Source of the DNA: Treponema_B putidum
GTDB taxonomy: Bacteria; Spirochaetota; Spirochaetia; Treponematales; Treponemataceae
Assembly (NCBI RefSeq): GCF_007830595.1
Contig: NZ_VLLD01000002.1
Length of the DNA: 64,000 bases
Strand: one strand, 5' to 3'
In this document: piece after piece, positions 61,419-64,000 of the stretch
Layout: every line of letters begins with the position of its first letter
Numbering within the stretch: position 1 is the first letter of the stretch
Position numbers and translations under genes: made by a program
Notes under the pieces: model-generated
Told to the model about the DNA's origin: nothing
Database searches by the model: none
Seen by the model: the letters and a program-made list of their open reading frames with translations, nothing else

Positions 61419-62117
61419 TTATTCACTATGAATCAATGATTCAATTTCAGAAGTTTCAGAATTTATTATAATTTCAAATACTCCACCGACCCATCCATCT
61501 GGAAGAGAACCATGTATAAACCATTTATTTTTATATTTACTTATTACATAAGGCATTTCTTTTTTTATCTGTTCTTCCGTATAAATTGGAAATAAAGTAT
61601 TTTCTACGATGTCAATTAAAGCTTCAATTTTTGAAAGTTTATTCCTTTTAGGTTGAGCACCTGCATATTTAAATTTCTTATTTTCTTCTATAACTTTTCT
61701 AACCCAATCTGCATAAAGTTCATTTAAATGTGAAACTGATTTTCCTGAAATAGATTTTACTTCATAAGTATTAATATTAAATTCATATATCTCATCATTC
61801 TCATTTATGATTGATATAATCTCATCGTTTTTAAATTCCATGCTTTTTATAAATATCCACTGAACATCAGACTCTAAAAATATATTTATTTTTTTTGCAT
61901 AAATAGGAACAGTAAATATATATTTAGGCCTGTCAATTGATTCGATAACAATTATTCCGAAAAAATACTTTTCATCACTTGAAATTTTTCCAGCTGCTTT
62001 GTAAGTAAAATTATCTTTTGTTAAATATTTTACTTCTGACGGCGGAAGCCTTTCTGCATAAATATTATACATAAGGAAACAAAATACTAAAACTAATACA
62101 TTTAATTTTTTATTCAT
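61419..62117 (-). CDS. Exported cassette protein, 232 aa
   Basis: The ATG at 62117 follows GGAGA and starts 'MNKKLNVLVLVFCFLMYNIYA', a signal peptide. Residues 20-115 are paralogous to the short cassette protein at 58131 ('PPSEVKYL', 'ESDVQWIFIK', 'IINENDEIYEF'); the remaining 115 residues ('LSKIEALIDIVENTLFPIYTEEQIKKEMP' in part, 'HGSLPDGWVGGVFEIIINSET') add a domain resembling NTF2-fold immunity-type 'YIPPKGxxGGVFEVxI' sequences (DUF-like). The role is unknown; the C-terminal part might be an inhibitor or immunity fold. Confidence 0.68.
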   Translation of the reverse strand: MNKKLNVLVLVFCFLMYNIYAERLPPSEVKYLTKDNFTYKAAGKISSDEKYFFGIIVIESIDRPKYIFTVPIYAKKINIFLESDVQWIFIKSMEFKNDEIISIINENDEIYEFNINTYEVKSISGKSVSHLNELYADWVRKVIEENKKFKYAGAQPKRNKLSKIEALIDIVENTLFPIYTEEQIKKEMPYVISKYKNKWFIHGSLPDGWVGGVFEIIINSETSEIESLIHSE

Positions 62118-62151
62118 TTTTTCTCCAAATAAGCGGCTCTGTGAGCCGTCC

Positions 62152-62218
62152 GTATAACTACCGCTTAACCTGCATTTGCGGCTCGTCCGCAATGTCAGCG
62201 TTGAAGCGGGTGTTAGAT
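62152..62218 (-). other. attC site 11
   Basis: Cores GTATAAC (62152-62158) and GTTAGAT (62212-62218); right arm GTCAGCGTTGAAGCG has an extra base. Junction hairpin CGGCTC-tgt-GAGCCG at 62134-62148. Confidence 0.9.
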
Positions 62219-62219
62219 G

Positions 62220-62543
62220 CTATTTGTTATTCTCTCCAAACAAAATACGAACAAAATCTCTTCTTGAATACAAAATCCTTACAATTCTTATAACTTCGTC
62301 TTCAATTCTATAAAGTATTGAATAATTATTTGCAAGCACGAACTTATAATCTGTAGGAAATGAAACATATTTTCCCACAGGAATCCCTACATTTGGAAAA
62401 GCTGTCAAATTTTCATAAGTTTCTATAATTTTTGAAATGGTATTATGTGCGGCAATGGGATTTTGAAGTTCATTCTCGATATAATTTTTAATTTCAAGTA
62501 AATCTGCTGCCGCTTGCGGAGCAATCTTTATCTCAAACATCAA
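62220..62543 (-). CDS. RelE/ParE-type toxin, full-length copy
   Basis: 107 aa. 'EIKIAPQAAADLLEIKNYIEN', 'AHNTISKIIETYENLTAFPNVG' (in parts), 'YKFVLANNYSILYRIEDEVIRI' and 'ILYSRRDFVRILFG' cover the whole RelE/ParE fold. Its stop lies just before attC 11. It is the intact relative of the shortened toxin at 52678 and overlaps its antitoxin by 4 bp. Confidence 0.92.
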   Translation of the reverse strand: MMFEIKIAPQAAADLLEIKNYIENELQNPIAAHNTISKIIETYENLTAFPNVGIPVGKYVSFPTDYKFVLANNYSILYRIEDEVIRIVRILYSRRDFVRILFGENNK

Positions 62544-62785
62544 AGACCCGCCATTTTTCTGACTTCAGTTGTATCCAGCCATCCGTTTTGCAAAGCAGAT
62601 TCTTCACCTTTCTTCAATTCAGAAAAAAGAGTTTGCGTAGCCGTCAATTTTTCGTAATCTCTTATGGAAATCACAGCATAACACCCCCTACCATTTTTAG
62701 TAAGAAAAACCGGCGATTCATCAGCAACATCCTGCAAAACTTCATTATAATTACGCAAATCCGAAACAGGTTTTATAGAAATCAT
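62540..62785 (-). CDS. Phd/YefM-type antitoxin, second copy
   Basis: 81 aa, nearly identical to the antitoxin at 52926 ('DLRNYNEVLQDVADESPVFL'); differences fall mainly in 'TQTLFSELKK' versus 'VKTLFYELKK' and 'TTEVRK' versus 'TTEFRK'. It should neutralise the toxin next to it and could cross-bind the shortened one. Confidence 0.92.
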   Translation of the reverse strand: MISIKPVSDLRNYNEVLQDVADESPVFLTKNGRGCYAVISIRDYEKLTATQTLFSELKKGEESALQNGWLDTTEVRKMAGL

Positions 62786-62799
62786 ACATACCTCTAATA

Positions 62800-62849
62800 T
62801 TCGTAATATTTTACGAAATAATTATCTTAAAATACTTATAAACTGTCAA
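62800..62849 (-). promoter_or_regulatory. Promoter and operator of the second Phd/RelE cassette
   Basis: On the minus strand TTGACA (62849-62844), 17 nt, GATAAT (62826-62821), with the operator-like repeat TTCGTAA (62800-62806)/TTACGAA (62811-62817). Same layout as at 53186-53235. The rest up to attC 12 (62850-63108) is AT-rich leader that resembles the first copy more loosely, with no gene seen. Confidence 0.75.
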
Positions 62850-63108
62850 GTGGATTAAACTCTCATATTTTTTACTAATTGTGAATAAAGAGCTCTCTAT
62901 GACCATCCAAAGGACTTTTAGTTCGTTGATTTCCTTAATAAGTTAAAAAACACTTGGATAAAAGTTTACTTTTTCTTACTCAATTAGTCATTATGATAAA
63001 ACATAACTTTAATCAAAAAACGAAGTTATTAATTTTGGTTTTAAGTCTTAATTTATAAAAATATATCACATTTTTCTAAGTTACAGTTTATCGTGCCGTA
63101 AGGCATCC

Positions 63109-63174
63109 GTCTAACTACCGCTTAACCTGCAACAAGGCTTGTCCTTGTTGTCAGCGTTGAAGCGGGTGTTAGCT
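63109..63174 (-). other. attC site 12
   Basis: Cores GTCTAAC (63109-63115) and GTTAGCT (63168-63174), arms TACCGCTTAACCTGC and GTCAGCGTTGAAGCG, centre AACAAGG/CCTTGTT. Junction hairpin TGCC-gtaa-GGCA at 63094-63105. Confidence 0.9.
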
Positions 63175-63746
63175 TAAACATCAAATTCTTCAAATTGCTT
63201 TATTTTATACTCAGAAATCATTTTTTCTAAATAATTATTATATTTTTCCTCATCTACATTTAAAAATGATTTATTATTTGTTTCATCAGCAATAAATATA
63301 TTATCAAAATTTTCTTGTAAATCATTTAAGTAGACTTTATTTTCTTTTAATATTTTTAATTCAGATATTATCTGTGATTTATTGTATCTTATTAATTGAT
63401 CCACTAAATCAGAATCAGAATAATTAATTGTATCCTTAAAAAATGAATAGTATTCATCGATTGTTTTCTTTACATATAAGTCTGAGAATATATGCAGCCT
63501 TACTCCTTCAAAAAAATACTTAGAAAATTTTGAATAATTATTAATACAAAATTCATTCAATAATGATAACTGGAATCCCTTACCTTCTTTTATAAAATGA
63601 CTTGTGTAGAAAACATCTTTATTAGTAATATTGAATAAATCAGGATAAATTGAACCAAGAAAAAAATCAGAAATATCTAACAAATTCAATTCCATTCCAT
63701 AAAGATATTTTTTTGCAATTAATATGTGTGCATATTTTTCTGGCAT
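63174..63746 (-). CDS. Zinc-dependent phospholipase C-like cassette protein
   Basis: 190 aa. 'YAHILIAKKYL', 'FFLGSIYPDLF', 'YTSHFIKEG' and 'FFEGVRLHIFSDLYVK' are spaced like the H, D and H-x3-D ligands of the zinc-dependent phospholipase C/nuclease-like fold found in many bacterial hypothetical proteins. No signal peptide. The second half is acidic and helical. Function unknown. The ATG follows AGGAG (minus strand). Its stop codon shares bases with the attC 12 core. Confidence 0.6.
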   Translation of the reverse strand: MPEKYAHILIAKKYLYGMELNLLDISDFFLGSIYPDLFNITNKDVFYTSHFIKEGKGFQLSLLNEFCINNYSKFSKYFFEGVRLHIFSDLYVKKTIDEYYSFFKDTINYSDSDLVDQLIRYNKSQIISELKILKENKVYLNDLQENFDNIFIADETNNKSFLNVDEEKYNNYLEKMISEYKIKQFEEFDV

Positions 63747-63769
63747 TTGTACTCCTACACCGAAGCCAT

Positions 63770-63812
63770 CATTCTAACATTAGCTTAAGTTTTTCCTAAC
63801 ATTATTCTTAAA
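63770..63812 (-). other. Degenerate attC remnant
   Basis: TTCTAACATTAGCTTAAG is the left arm of an attC, followed by a second fragment TCCTAACATTATTCTTAAA; the right arm and second core are missing. A decayed junction between two cassettes. Confidence 0.5.
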
Positions 63813-63965
63813 TTAATATTTAATCCAATATATATCAACATCTATTTCAGGAACACCCAATAATTATTGTCGATATATTTTGTTCTGGAATAACCTTGTT
63901 TACTAACATCATATAAACAATTGATATAAATTATATTTTATAAAAAAGCGCACGATAGTGCGTCA
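63813..63965 (-). pseudogene. Remnant with a short OrfB/TnpB-like fragment
   Basis: On the minus strand 'MLVNKVIPEQNISTIIIGCS' can be read before a stop (about 63846-63908). It resembles the 'IVNKA...NTIVIGKNKGWKQ' segment of IS605 OrfB/TnpB proteins. The match is about 20 residues, so this is a tentative relic only. Confidence 0.25.
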
Positions 63966-64000
63966 AGCTAACATCCTTTTGACCCTTCCTCATAATATCA
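63966..64000 (-). other. attC site, cut by the window edge
   Basis: AGCTAACATCCTTTTGACCC starts a further attC (left core AGCTAAC at 63966-63972), preceded by the junction hairpin CGCAC-gata-GTGCG at 63949-63962. The array continues to the right. Confidence 0.6.

Larger units (their letters stand above)
52671..64000 (-). mobile_element. Distal end of a chromosomal integron gene-cassette array
   Basis: About 13 cassettes, each a minus-strand gene or gene pair followed on its 3' side by an attC site of 65-91 bp. Unpaired C and A in the attC arms (as in GCTT-C-AACCTG-A-CATT read on the minus strand) place the attC top strand on the minus strand, matching gene orientation. Each cassette's two end cores are complementary (for example GTTATGT/ACATAAC around mazEF). 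The array stops at a half attC next to era and continues past the right edge. No integrase or attI is inside the window. T. denticola is known to hold such an integron. Confidence 0.88.

Noticed and set aside
52671..64000. Regularly repeated palindromic 66-bp units suggestive of a CRISPR array
   Set aside because: Units are 0.5-1 kb apart with genes in between, are palindromic with unpaired bases typical of attC, and no cas genes or short spacers are present.

Overview
The window looks like a chromosome segment of an oral-type spirochaete, most likely Treponema denticola or a close relative. This rests on the AT-rich sequence, the mix of treponemal housekeeping genes (PcnB, a NadD-YqeK fusion, LCP protein, RnfB, bactofilin), many lipoproteins and beta-barrel-like exported proteins, and a chromosomal integron cassette array, for which T. 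denticola is the known spirochaetal example. The species name is an inference from memory, not a database match.

Left edge (1-2.5 kb): a higher-GC pair of radical SAM genes of a family known to move between genomes, followed by a decayed chimeric gene joining the C-terminal end of an alpha/beta hydrolase to a cyclophilin-like domain. From 2.6 to 41.6 kb lies ordinary chromosome, mostly on the minus strand: glycosidases (GH20, GH2 with its MFS transporter, GH1), pcnB, an OsmC protein, a secreted serine protease, two large exported proteins, an acyl-CoA ligase, a bifunctional penicillin-binding protein, a FemAB-type transferase, an M23 peptidase, ferredoxin, ExoIII, Map, a J-domain protein, split chromate transporter genes, the conserved operon rplU-prp-rpmA-obg-nadD/yqeK-LCP-rsfS, rsmD, a DMT exporter, mtaB, a TPR protein, bactofilin and brnQ. 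Three tRNA genes (Pro-GGG, Leu-GAG, Phe-GAA) have clear promoters and terminators.

From 41.7 to 48.8 kb is a repeat-rich zone: seven perfect hairpins in a row, a 105-bp direct repeat, two broken and one intact Rpn/PD-(D/E)XK nuclease genes, a dispersed hairpin element that also precedes the OsmC gene, and copies of a GCAAAG-type repeat, one of them inside a glycosyltransferase reading frame. lepA, rnfB and era follow.

From 52.67 kb to the right edge is the distal end of a chromosomal integron array: about 13 cassettes, all transcribed leftward, separated by attC sites of about 66 bp (65-91 bp). The unpaired C and A bases of the attC arms lie on the side expected when the minus strand is the attC top strand, matching the gene orientation. 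The cassettes carry toxin-antitoxin modules (a Phd/RelE-type pair present twice, MazEF, MntA/HepT), short exported or lipoprotein genes, a phospholipase A2-like exported protein, a HAD phosphatase, a class III nucleotidyl-cyclase-like protein and a PLC-like protein. No integrase is in the window; it should lie to the right. The most unusual observation is that nearly every attC is followed, 3 nt after the recombination core, by a short hairpin whose stem sequence differs between cassettes while its position and architecture are kept. I know of no description of this element.
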